Source: Dermatemys mawii
Lineage: Eukaryota > Chordata > Testudines > Dermatemydidae
DNA: 64,000 bases
Reading direction: 5' to 3'
Assembly: GCA_007922305.1 (NCBI GenBank)
Contig: ML677387.1
Coordinates: 1,966,242-2,030,241 of the forward strand
How positions within the stretch are numbered: the first letter of the stretch is position 1; the number at the start of each line of letters is the position of its first letter. The notes below the pieces were generated by a model that saw nothing but the letters and a program-made list of their open reading frames with translations, was not told the DNA's origin and ran no database searches. Below are positions 32,674-43,624 of this stretch, piece after piece. A program made the position numbers and the translations under genes.

Positions 32674-33333
32674 TGTGACGGAGTCAGACCAGAAGGGTAT
32701 AGGAGAGTGCTGGAAGGCAGGTATATCAGCCTCAGGATGTGTAGGTCCCTGTTCCCTGGATAGCCAAACAAAGGCCATTCCAGGCCAATCAAGACACCTG
32801 GGGCCAATTAAGAACCTTCTAGAAAGGAGTAGAAACAGCTAGCCTAATTGGGACACCTGAAGCCAATCAGGGACTGGCTGAAACCAGATAAAAACCTCCC
32901 AGTTAGTCAGGTGGGCTGTGGGTGTCAGGAGCTGTGGAAGGAAGTTATGCTGTTGGTGAGACTGAGTGGTGGACAACATATCATCCAGAAGGAAGGAGGC
33001 CCTGAGGTAAGGGTGAAGTGGAGTTTGAAGAAGCAGGGACCGCTGTGGGGAAGTAGCCCAGGGAATTGAATTGTGTTTTGTGGATAAAAGGTCAGCCATC
33101 TTAGCTGATACTATTAGGGTCCCTGGGCTGGAGTCCGGAGTAGAGGGCAGGCCCGGGCTCCCCCCTTTTCCATCTTCCATACTGGCCTGTGATGAAGGTA
33201 ACTCACTAGGTGGTGACTCTTGCCAATTATACTGAGAAAGTGAGGTCACTCTGGGGCCTAGATGAGTTTCTGAGGCTCCTAAATCTGCCAGGAAGCGCAG
33301 GACCCACGAGTACAAACTTGGAGCTTTGTCACA
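32674..33333. mobile_element. 660-bp solo LTR, copy 1
   Basis: The element starts TGTGACGGAGTC, ends GCTTTGTCACA and is flanked by GTAG on both sides (32670-32673 and 33334-33337). CCAAT-like boxes and 'ccagataaaaacctcc' (TATA-like) lie inside. TG...CA ends with a 4-bp duplication fit an LTR. No internal genes are attached, so it is a solo LTR. A long open frame on its - strand is incidental. It is almost identical to the copy at 61258-61917, in opposite orientation. Confidence 0.75.
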
Positions 33334-33468
33334 GTAGCTAGTCACAGTGGCCAGTGCTTGGGGAAGGACAAAAACCAAAGGACATGTCTGGTAAGCGGCT
33401 TTTATTTTGGGAAGGAAGGTATCTGGCGCGGGCTTTTGGGGCGAGGAGGGTTAGGGCTGCAGGCATGC

Positions 33469-33640
33469 CTAGATGCAGAATAGGGTGTGGATGTGCTCTC
33501 TCACATCGCGGTAATCAGCGTCAGTGATCTCTTCAAAGGTCGCATCCAGAAGTTGGGCAATGCACTTGCATGGGTTTCTTGGGACAGCCACCATGGTCCT
33601 TGTCCGAGTCAGACTAACATGTCTGCGCCAGTGTGCCGCA
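33469..33640 (-). pseudogene. Harbinger ORF3 relic
   Basis: The frame ends TFEEITDADYRDVREHI followed by HTLFCI and TAG. It aligns, with the same stop position, to the end of the + strand frame at 51292-51594. The upstream part contains a stop in the old frame. An acceptor-like 'ttttccacag' at about 33740 sits where the intact copy has 'ttctccgtag'. Confidence 0.55.
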
Positions 33641-33845
33641 AGGTGCCGGGGCAGAAGCCGCATTGTAGTAGAAGACCCTCCCTTGCTTCCCTAGTCACCC
33701 TCAGCACCAAGATCTTTCAGGACGAGCTCCTGTGGAAAATGTGGGGACAGTGTTCAGTATAGGGGCCCCTTGTAGCTGTTGGCTCTCCCCACGGCACAGA
33801 ACCCCAGAGGACAGTGAAACAATCAGTCCCCACTGACATCTGGAG

Positions 33846-33925
33846 AAATGGTTTTTTTACCCACGAAAGCTTAAGCCCAAATAAGTGTTAATCTTTAAAA
33901 TGCCCCGGACTCCTCATTATCTTGA
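33846..33925 (-). repeat. Sauropsid interspersed repeat fragment (reverse)
   Basis: The reverse complement reads 'acttatttgggcttaagctttcgtggg', the same head as the fragment at 2828-2912. Confidence 0.5.
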
Positions 33926-34099
33926 CTGGGGGTCATCAACTCCTTCCAAGGGGCTCTTTGTATAATAGGTTATTTATGGATGTTTCATTGGAGGTTCTAG
34001 GAATAGGGATCCCTGTATTTTTCCCTTCCCAGTGGCTGGAGAATTTTATTTGTTTATAGTTCTGCTCCAGATGTATTCTTCTTTTCTCTTTGTTTTTGA

Positions 34100-34420
34100 T
34101 GTCCCCAGTATTTACGGCTAGTAACAAAAAGCATCAAAGAATAGATTTCCACTTACGTAGTAATTGGCCGAGGAGGGAGCTAATGGCATTTGGGAGGCAG
34201 TGGCTAATCACTGCCAAACAAAACCCAGCAATTGTTGCAGAGGATGAATTGCCTGAAAGGAGGCTAAGACATTCATGTGAAAAGATGTTCTTTAAAAACA
34301 GCAGTCTGTGAGTTAATACCGAGCTGCATTAGCAACTGGGCGAAAGCACTGACAGATGCTTGAAAGGGACAGGAACATTGCTGACTGCAGAGTAATTAGC
34401 GAGCACATGCCAGAACCTGG
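34100..34420. promoter_or_regulatory. Candidate conserved non-coding element
   Basis: Repeat-free sequence holds an NFI-like arrangement (TTTGGGAGGCAGTGGC and CACTGCCAAA) next to TAATTGG, GCTAATGG and GTAATTAG cores. It is a plausible enhancer from composition alone. Homology was not tested. Confidence 0.22.
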
Positions 34421-34583
34421 AGGATTTAATGTCTTTACAAAAAAATGAAGTCTTAAATTCTTAGTTATGGAGTTCAAGGCCCAAGGTGACTCACCAGATC
34501 ACCTAGTTTGACGTCCTGCATGTCAGAGGCCACTGAAAATCCACTCACTTGACCTGGATTGAACCCCATAATCTGGATTAGAT

Positions 34584-34857
34584 TTAGGCCCATCTACATG
34601 CACAGCCCTGCAGCAGCGCAGCTATATCAGTGCAGCTGCAGCGCGTCTGGGGAAGATGCTGTATGCTGATGATGGGAGAGAGGTCTCCCATTAACATAAC
34701 AAGCCCACCTCTGTGAGCAACAGGAGCTACGTTGGTGGGAGAAGCTCTCCCGACAACAGTGCTATGCCCATGAGCGCATATGTCAGTTTAGTTTGGGGCA
34801 CTTGGTGGGGGGTGACATAATTTGTGCCAACACAGGCTGTAGTGTAGACATAGCCTA
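34584..34857. repeat. MITE with TTAGGC...GCCTAA termini
   Basis: The left end is TTAGGCCCATCTACATGCA and the right end, inverted, is TTAGGCTATGTCTACACTA. There is no coding frame. The 35404-35692 element is related in its ends and in internal 'cagtgcagctgc' text. Confidence 0.55.
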
Positions 34858-35403
34858 ACACATTACAGCCTCCAGGGCCATACTATTGCATGGCACAGGC
34901 AGAGAGTTGCAGGGCCAGGGCGCGCTGCTGCTTGCATCCCCTGCAATGGCAGAGAACTGATTCTGTGAGCCAGGCACAGGTGATACTGTCTTCTTTTAAT
35001 GGGCGTTCAAAGGTGCTGGCTCAACAGCCTCTGTTTACACACCATGCAGCAGGAGCAGGGATGGCTGAAGCCACAGGCCCAGCCAATGTGGCTCAGCCCA
35101 GATATGGAGTGGTCGTGTAGTGAGGAGAGGAGAGGTCAGTCTCCATGGCCCATTTAGTCCTGGACCTGCCAGCAAGGCGGCCAGTTCGTGCAGGAGACAG
35201 AGCGCTCAGCCCACAGAAGTCATTCCCACTAGAAGGCCCCGGGAGATGAGGTTTGGACAGCAGGAACTAGCAGGATCTGCTCCTCTTCACTGCAGGCCCT
35301 AAGCAAGTAGATCAGTGAATTCTGGCTTGTCTCTTGCTCCCAGTTCCTTGGCCCATTGCCCCAAAGTGTTTGGGAGGAGGAGAGCGTCTTGAACTTAGTG
35401 ACT

Positions 35404-35692
35404 TAGGCTACGCACATACGACAGCATACGTCGGTATAAGTTGTGTTGGTTGGCAGTGTGAATAAACTGCCAATTGATGGAAATTACACTGACCTAAGTG
35501 CTGGCACTATGTTGGCGGGAGGGTTTCTCCCAGTGACATAGCTACCGTCCTCCCCAGGGGTGAATTCATTACGTCAACGGAAGAGCTCTCTCTGGTCTGC
35601 TTAGAGCAGCTACGCTACAGAGCTGACAGCGGAACAGCTGTACCAGTGCAGCTGCGGCGCTACTATAAACTCTCTAGTGTAGCTGTATCCTA
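35404..35692. repeat. MITE related to 34584-34857
   Basis: The terminal TAGGCTACGCACATACGAC is approximately inverse to AGTGTAGCTGTATCCTA. The two MITEs share 'gtgcagctgcggcgc'-type text near one end, so they appear to be members of one family lying 0.5 kb apart. Confidence 0.5.
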
Positions 35693-35797
35693 GGCATTAG
35701 GCCTCCTGGGCAGATATCACTTACTTTCCAGCTAGGGTAAGAAGCTTAATTAGCATGTTTGTAAAGTGTTTTCAGACAGTCAAATAAAAAATCCACT

Positions 35798-36937
35798 GTG
35801 GTTTTGATTTTAAGTCCAGTGAAATCAATGGCAAAGCTGCCACTGACTTCAATACCTGGAAAGATACTTGAACAAATGATTAAACAATCAATTTGTAAGC
35901 ACCTAGGAGAAAATAGGGTTATAAGGAATCATCAGCATGGATTTGTCAAGAACAAGTCATGCCAAACTAACCTCCTTTCCTTTGTTGACAGAATTACCTG
36001 CCCAGTGGATGGAGAGACACAGTGGATGTGATAAATCTTGATTTTAGTAAGTCTTTTGACACCATCCCACATGGCATTCTCTGAAGCAGAGTAGGGAAAT
36101 GTGGTGATGAAATTACTATATGGTGAGTGCACAACTGTTTGAAGAATCACCTTCAAAGAGCAGTTATCCATGGTTTGCTGTCAAACTGGGAGAGTGTCTA
36201 GCCATCCCACCTAGGTCTGATACTATTCAATATTTTCTTTAATGACTTGGATAATGCTTATAAAATGTGCGGATAACACGAAGCTGGGAGAGTTACAAGC
36301 ACTTTGGAGGACAGGATTAGAATACAGAATGGCCCTGAAAAATTAGAGAATTGGTATGAAATCAACAAGATGAAAAATGTGATAAAAAGGTGATAAAAAG
36401 TGCAAACCAATAAAAATCTACAGTGGTGAGGCCTTGACTGGAATACTGTGTCCAGTTCTGGCACCACACTTTAGGAAAGAAGTGGACAAATTGGAGAGAG
36501 TTCAGAGGAGAACAAAAATGGTAAAAGGTTTAGAAAACCTGATCTATGAGAAAAGGTTTAAAAAACTGTGTGTGTGTAATCTTGAGAAAAGAAGAGTGAG
36601 GGGGGACTTGATAAGTCTTTCAAATATTTAAGAGCTGTTATAAAGAGGATGGGGACCAATTGTTCCTAGTGTCCACTGACGGTTGGACAAGAAGTAATGG
36701 GTTTAATCTGTAGCAAAGGAGGTTGAGGTTAGATTTTAGGAAAAACTTGCTAACTATAAGGGTGGTTCAGCTCTGAACAGCCCTCCAAGCTTGGACTTTT
36801 TTAAGAACAGGCAGGACAAACACCTGTCAGGGATGGTCTAGATTTAGTTAGTCCTGCCTCAGTGCAGGGGGCTGGATTTGATGACTTTTCAAGGGCCCTT
36901 CCAGGCCGATATTTCTCTGACACTGTGATTCTATAAT
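35798..36937 (+). mobile_element. CR1 LINE fragment (reverse transcriptase remnant and 3' end)
   Basis: The + strand reads LPLTSIPGKILEQMI, then HQHGFVKNKSCQTNLLSF, then LDFSKSFDTIPHGIL, the reverse-transcriptase text of chicken-repeat-1 LINEs. The C-terminal part follows: LERVQRRTKMVKGLENLIYE and KRRVRGDLI. Frameshifts, stops and an internal deletion of the middle palm region make it inactive. It ends in the CR1-type 'tgattctataataag' 3' tail near 36937. Confidence 0.85.
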
Positions 36938-37195
36938 AAGGCGAGGATTTTCCAGAGTCTAGTTCTGGTGGAGTAGCAAACCTCCCAGGAAACCCAAGTA
37001 AAGCCAAGTAAACCCAAGTAAATACATTTCTTTTGATTTTCGAGGTGGGAATTAAAGGCTGGGTTAATTAAAAACCTCATTGAATGCCACTTGCTCTGCT
37101 TGATTCGGCAACTGCATGAAGACTGCTTACTGGGGGAGGATTAAGTTGTACAAAGAAATCCAGGAAGAAAGGAAATGCAAAGCGGATTAAGATCA

Positions 37196-37465
37196 GTACA
37201 GATAAAAATAAGAATGGCCAGACTGGGTCAGATCAATGGTCCAGCTAGCCCAGGATTCTGTCTTCCAACAGTGGCCAATGCCAGGTGCTTCACAGGGAGT
37301 GAACTTTATCGAGAGATCCATCCTGTTGCCCAGTCCCAGCTTCTGGCAGTCAGATGTTTAGAGACACCAAGAGCATGCGGTTGGGTTTCTGACCATCTTG
37401 GCTAATAGCCCTTGATGGACCTATCCTCCCGGAATGTCTCTAATTATTTTTTGAACCCAGAGAGC
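37196..37465 (+). repeat. Turtle-type interspersed repeat
   Basis: The text 'gccagactgggtcagatcaa', 'cagtggccaatgccaggtgc' and 'cttggctaatagcccttgat' is a family I know from turtle and crocodilian genomes. It carries no reading frame. Its class is not settled here. Confidence 0.55.
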
Positions 37466-37469
37466 CTGA

Positions 37470-40400
37470 TTGCCCATTGCTCTCTTGAGTTGTCATTCAC
37501 ATCTGTGCAGAGTGGGTGTGAAATGCTACCCGATTGGATTTCTTCATTTGCTGACCTCGGTGGTGGTGGTTTCCACCTCCTCTGCACAGGTGGGAGTGAC
37601 TGCAAAGGTGCAAGGCAGTGGAGAACTTTTTAAAGTCATGAGCAGGTGTCAGTGTTGCAGTCCCTGCGTGCTCGCTAAGCCGCGTGCAGAGAGCACATGA
37701 TGAAAGATACATGAACACTGTGTTTTCCAGCAGATCAACACAAGGTAGCTCAGCACAGATGTCCCTGCAAGTGAGGCATTAGAAGAACATTGCAAGATTT
37801 AAAAGCCCTTGACCTGCATGCTGCCAGCTCTGATTGGAAGATACAGAATATAGGTCAGGAATCCACCATGAGAAACAAGGGAGACAGGGTGTGCTTTATT
37901 CCTGGCTGTGCGTGGGAGTGAGAGAGCAGGATGTCCATGTTGAGATATCAGCGTGCCAGCATCTGCATTGGGGGGGTTGCCCCCAGTGTAGCTACTCCTT
38001 CATCAAACTCTATGATGCAGACAAGTTTTTAATCTCATCATCAGCATCTTGCAGTAAAACTCCCTAGAGCCCCACTGCGGCAGTTACTGCTGGGGGCTTG
38101 TGACAGAAACAAGTTTGTTTTTACTCATGCAAGTTTTTCCAGTCTTACCGATGGTGGTTTTGAGCTGGATTGACTCTGATTGTTCTGGGAGTTGTCGTGA
38201 TAGCGTTTGGGGACTGCTCTTATTCTGCTGCTCCTTTGTGTGTCTGAAAATATTTTTCTGGAATAAGAAGCCTGTCTTGGAGAGGTGGTGATGCACTGGA
38301 GCAAATGACATGCTATGGTAGCCGAAGGCAGTAGTGCCTCCTTCATGGGGCTATGCAACAATCTGAAGCTCAGCCCCCTGTCCGGAAACCGGGTAATTAG
38401 TGCATTTCTGGTCTCGAAGCATCTATCCCACTGGTATTTTTAGATACATAGAGGTGCTCGGTGTTTACAAACCACATCCTTTTGTGACTCAGGCAGAGAG
38501 AGGGAAGGAGCAAGAGGGTTAAACAAACCCTCTAAATAAAATATCATTCAATACCACAGCCCTACTGTCCTGTCTTGCTACTGACCCAGTGAAACAGGAA
38601 CGCTGTGATCAGAGCTCATCAAGAAATTGAATTTTATTTCTGTGAAAAATGTTGAGGCTTTGGAAAAATTTTCACTCTGAATTTTCAAAGCCAGCCCCAT
38701 GGCTTTTCTCATGGAAGTGAAATTCTGCCATCTTTCATCTTGGAAAAACGGACACATTCTGCAGTGATGTTTCCAAATTGAAAGCTTCTCCCTGGGAGTC
38801 CAAGCTCCCCTCCATATGGGATAGTTTTGTGGCTACAGCATGTGCCTGGGACTCAGGAGATTTGGCTTCCCCGCCTGGCTCTTCCGCTGCTCCCCTGCGT
38901 GACTTTGGACAATATACTCTCTGAGCCTCAGTTCTTCAGCTATAAAATAATCATAACACACCTTCCTTTTTCCACCCTTGGCTCTCTCGCCTGGGAGCTC
39001 TTTGGGGCAGGGGCTGTCTCTTACTGTGTGTATGTACAGTGCCTAGCACAACAGGGCACCGATCTCAACTGGGGCCCCTAGACACCAGTGCAACACAATG
39101 ATGAGACTGAGACAGACAGCTAAGCTGGAACCTCACTTCCTCAGACTGCCTACTCTATTCACTATGTCTCCTAGGGCGGCTACTGGATCTCAGCTAGGTG
39201 GGATTTTCTCTCATTTAATTCCCCCGGCCCCCCAGGCATATTAAAAACCAGAAGGGGGAACCAGCCACACACCCTGTGCCATTGTTGATTTCTCAAGACC
39301 TGGCCCCACTGGTTTTCTGTGTCCAAAACCTCCAGCTGATGTCCAGGTTTCTGACGTGCAGAGTCGTATCCACCCAGCCCAGCTTGGATCACGTCATTGC
39401 TTTAAAAAAAGAAACAAAACAAAGCTCCGTCTAGAAAAATTAATTAAAGGGTGAGACTTTACTCCCCAGTCTCCCGCTGATAGGAAAAGCAGGTAAATGA
39501 ATGACTTAGTGCTAATTTAGCACCTTTGTGCTCCAATAGTTAGCACTTGCAGGTTGCTCTGAACACTCACCGGACCTCCTGGGACAGCTACGACCCCTAG
39601 TGCAGGTGACAGACCAGCCACCAGCTCTTGGCTTGGTCTGAGGAACCCATTGCCAGGAGGAGTAAAACCACCCACGAAGCCGCTCTGCATTCAGAGCCAA
39701 ACACAAACCTCACCTCTTTGCCCAGGCCGGCCAATAATAGCACCTGCAGCTCACGCCACATTCCCGCATGGCTGCATCCAGTAAGCAGCCCCTGAGCCTG
39801 CACCTTGCTGGGGAGGAAGGAAGGAAGAGAGGCCCCTGTGGGGTGGACGGGTTGGTTTGTAGCTGGTGGGAGGCACTCAGATACTAGACTGAGAGGCTCC
39901 AGTGTAACACCCAGGATGGTTGAATGGATGGTGGTTGCATTTCTGTGGTGGGAGATCAATAACTAGATGTCTGTATGGGGACAGGGTCGATGGATACACA
40001 CTCTGTGTGGTAGGTGAGCATTATTATGGGCTCGGGTTTACAGCAGTGTAAACTGGAGAGATGAAGTGGCTTTAGCAGAGCTGGGGCTGATTCAAAAGTG
40101 CCTGGCTGCAAAGCTAATGCTAACAGGAGATCGTGCAATGGCATCACACCCTGGTAGGACGCAGTTCCAGCCCTCCCCAGCTCAGAGCCATCTCCGCTTG
40201 TGGGACTAGAGATGAATGGATAGAAGCCCTTTGAGAGGAGCTCGGTGCTTTGGGCCACTCGCTGCAGCTTTGGACTAGCAGAGATCAGGTGCTGTCAGCT
40301 CATTCTCTTTCTGCAGCCCTTGTTTTGGTGTTTGTGGAGTTCAAACAATGTCCTGCATGGCGGCACATCACAGAGCACTTTGAGATAACCATGGCAACAG

Positions 40401-42005
40401 GACAGTAATTAACAGAAGATACTCAATGCCATGGAAACAAAACTGAAACAAACAAAGCGTGCTTGCAGGTGAACTGGATGGCTTAGGGGAGCGGAAAGGG
40501 CCTTCTAGCCCTAGGTCACCAGTTCAAATCTAGTCCAGGTGCGTAGCTACTGGGTTTTAGCACATGCTGACTGGTTGGTGGCCTGTGTGACACTGGGGAC
40601 GGTGGAACTGCGCTCAGTTTGGTTCTTAGCGGAGACGTGTTGGCAGATGGCACTGACTGGTAGTCTTAGACTGAATGAGTCATGCAGAGGTGAGTCCTTC
40701 CCCCACCTACCCTGGTCAGTCTGACACAGTAGCATTGATTTGCACCGCTGTTCATGATTACACAAGGTGCAGGGTATTGGAGAATCAGACTCTAGCTTTG
40801 TGTGACACCCTGTAGGCACCATTCAGAGAGATTTCTCCTGTTTCTCCCCTAAGCCTAGTTTCCTTGTTGACGTAATGTCTGGGAGCTTTCAGCTGGATCG
40901 TTTCCCGGTACTTAGGAGCTTCCAGGCTAGTGCATTAATGGCCTGCAGTGCAAAGAAAATGAATATCCTCAGCATCACAGCCATGGTAGCTTCCATTCAT
41001 AAATCCAAATGATTTAGGGAGGGATAGAAGAGCTCAGTGAAGGCCAAACCGGTGTCCTTTGCCCCCTGACCGCCAACCCCTGTACAATGGGGATAATCAC
41101 ACTGCCTTGCCTCACGGGGGTGTGGCTGGGAGGGCTATAATACTAAGATGATAGGCAGAGCTCCATATATATGTACAGGGTCTGTTTTCAGTCTGGGCTT
41201 GTAAAGTGCTTTAGGAAGAGTAGTGCTGTCTAGCATGAGCTGGAAACTATCAGTAACACTAGAGAGGTTTGGGTTTGGGGAGACATGAAATTAATATAAT
41301 CATTTTATTCTGTAATGTATCTTTCATGCAAACAGTAACCCCATAGCCCTTCACAAAGTGATATATACAAGACAGCAGGCAGCAAATGGTTTTTCTTTTT
41401 TTAACAAATAACCCAGTGGTTTAAAGCCATTTGATAGTGAATAAATTAAAGCACATTTTCCCATGAGCAGGGAGTTCAAACACAGGTTTAATGCTGACGA
41501 TACTCTATTTAACATAAAAGACGCTTTAGATATTTCCTCGGGCTAGCTTCAGCTTCTTCAGCGAGCCTGTGGATGCTGCACAGCTGTGGATCTCCGAGTG
41601 GGCGTCAGGCAGAGCCCACTTCCAGAATTAATAAGGAGAAATAGAGATGAAAGCCTGTATGTCCCATGGAGTAGGGAGCAGCAGGGAGGAGGGACTCGCA
41701 TACCATAGACCTCCAGTCTCACTTCTCTTGCTATATGGCTTAGCAGTAATAAGGAAAATCTTATCCCCAGGGTCTCAGCCTGTTAGAGTTCAGGCATCTG
41801 GCCTCCTTTGGAATCCAACCTCATCTCTATCATTACAGAGTGAAACACCCCAAGAAGAGAACTGTATTTTATGAAGTGGATTCAATTTAGCTTGAGCGGG
41901 CGTAGTGTCAGGCTGCCATGGGAATGTCTGCACAGATCTCAGTTGGGGAAGGGAGCTGCAGAAAGTCTGTCCCTTTGCATCAGGGAGAGACAACTATGAG
42001 ACTGA
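37470..42005. other. Intergenic region with SINE fragments, no gene recognised
   Basis: A MIR-type SINE with its tail 'gtacagtgcctagcacaaca' occupies about 38825-39085, and another SINE part lies near 41085-41165. At about 40385-40450 two RFX-like half-site pairs (accatggcaacagg, gccatggaaac) occur within 50 bp. Nothing else is supported. Confidence 0.35.
38825..39085 (+). repeat. MIR-type SINE
   Basis: A head-like 'gcctgggactcaggagattt', the core 'ctgagcctcagttcttcagc' and a tail 'cagtgcctagcacaacaggg' give a near-complete element of the family also present at 17470-17700. Confidence 0.6.
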
Positions 42006-42009
42006 TCAG

Positions 42010-42700
42010 TGTGACGGAACGGAATGACGATTTCCTGTAATGCCCTGGCCTGTACAAACCTTATTGAATCCAGTTAAATCCAACTGAATTAAGTGTAACT
42101 ACCTTAGGAGAGTGTTGTATTAAAATGCAAATGTTTATGTATTGTGGGACTGTCTGTAACTTGTCTAGGAGACATGGAGGAACGTAAACCTAGGGAAGTA
42201 TTAGGAGCTTCAAAGGACTCTTTTGAACAATGGGCCAAGACAAGAATTATTTGTCAGTTGAGTAGGTTTCCTAGGAAATACTTGGGAAGAGGGGAATGCA
42301 AATGCCTGTCTCTAGATCTGATCTTTGGAAGCTTGCCCTGGGGAGGGGATCTTTGCCTACGACTTACCGAATTCCAGGATCAAAAAGCCCAAATGACATA
42401 AAAAAGTAATTCTCAGATTTATGAGGTGCTTGTTCTGAACTTGTGACTGCAGACAAACCCCATGGTGAGATATGAAGAACGGTTCACCCAGCCAAAACCC
42501 TTGTTGGAGTTGGAGTGATCTCAGCTATTAGCTTGGGTGTAGTTCTTTTATCACTTGAATATATTTTCTCTGTACTGCTTTCCCCTTAAGAATAAATGAG
42601 CTTGCTTAGAAAGATTTGTGTGGTAACTTCACTGTGGCAATTACACTGTTTTCTCCACAGAGATTGTAAAGTAAAGCAAGCCTACTGAGGCAGTCTGATT
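42010..42700 (+). repeat. LTR-like retroelement segment
   Basis: The segment starts TGTGACGGAACGG and includes an AATAAA at about 42591 followed by 'gagcttgctt'. The first eight bases equal the start of the 660-bp solo LTRs, but the interior differs. The right edge and target duplication could not be fixed. Confidence 0.35.
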
Positions 42701-43149
42701 TTGCTGGGAAATTCACAGTGGAGGCAGGGAATTGTGCAGCCAGGAAATAGCCGGGTCAGAAGAGAGAGGGATGCATATTTCCACCCTAGAGAGGAGATGG
42801 CTGGGGAGCTGGAAATCTGAGGTGGAGGAGGAATGCAGATGCCCAGAATCGTGACAATCAAATCCTCCAATAATGCCTGTCTAGAGCAATTAAAACTGAT
42901 CACAATAAAGGTCAGATGTTGTGTTCTCTTTTTAACACAAGTGGCTCATTATTGAGGTTTACACGATGGCTCAGATGAACTGGGAATGAATTTAGTAGAA
43001 GATTCTATAGGGTAACTGAGTCTCTTTGGTTTCGTTGATCAGGAATTCCAGCAGCTGTTAATGAATAGCCCCTAATTAAACAAGCAATGAAAAAGGAGAT
43101 GCATTGTAAGAAAATAGTTATTATAAAGGGGTCAACCTCTTCAGTGTTG

Positions 43150-43620
43150 CGGGCCTGATTATGCAGCACCAACTGAGGTGGAACAGGCATTGTGTGCATG
43201 CCTGACATACGCTTCCCATAACTGCTGTACGCCCAACTCACCAAAGGAGAAAGGAAACGGGGAGGCCAAAAGAAATGCTTTAAAGACACTCTCAAGGTAA
43301 ATAGCAAGAGATGTGGCATCGGTGCCACGCACTGGGAGACAGCAGCCCAGGATAGGAATAACTGACCAAGAGTTGTTAGAGAGGGAGCGTCCACTTCTGA
43401 GGAAGATGGCCTTGCCCTGGTCACAGAGAAATGCCAGAAAAGAAAGGAAAGACAATGGTCACGCAGCAACTGCGGCCCAACCCCGTCTTCCAACCCCGCC
43501 TGCAATGTCTGCCAACCAGCCTGTGGCTCTAGGATTGGATTCCTCAGTCACCAAAGAACCCATGAAAAATAAAAGCTGCAAAAGATCATCCTCAATCTCA
43601 AGGGATCACTGACAACAACA
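43150..43620 (+). mobile_element. Non-LTR retrotransposon 3' coding remnant
   Basis: Across one frameshift the + strand reads LLYAQLTKGERKRGGQKKCF, then KDTLK, then THWETAAQDRNN, and ends in a zinc-finger pattern (CNVC, ACGSRIGFLSHQRTHEK). That order is typical of the C-terminal end of endonuclease/reverse-transcriptase proteins of non-LTR elements other than CR1. Stops and the frameshift show it is dead. The clade is not assigned. Confidence 0.6.
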
Positions 43621-43624
43621 CTGG

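Larger units (their letters stand above)
31860..33765 (+). mobile_element. Old Harbinger fragment carrying Myb exon 1 and ORF3 relics
   Basis: The segment is homologous, in reverse orientation, to about 51290-52640 of the intact Harbinger element. It begins with the same spacer text (for example 'ccactctggtcatcact') and reads through a degenerate Myb/SANT-like exon on the + strand. A 660-bp solo LTR then intervenes, followed by the ORF3 relic on the - strand. The transposase half and both ends are missing or unrecognised. The edges are approximate. Confidence 0.7.

Noticed and set aside
32839..33378. 179-codon open frame on the - strand
   Set aside because: It lies almost wholly within the 660-bp solo LTR. 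The same frame in the near-identical copy at 61258-61917 is broken differently, and no domain is seen.
43313..43612. 99-codon + strand frame
   Set aside because: It is a shifted reading of the LINE 3' remnant, whose zinc-finger frame is the meaningful one.
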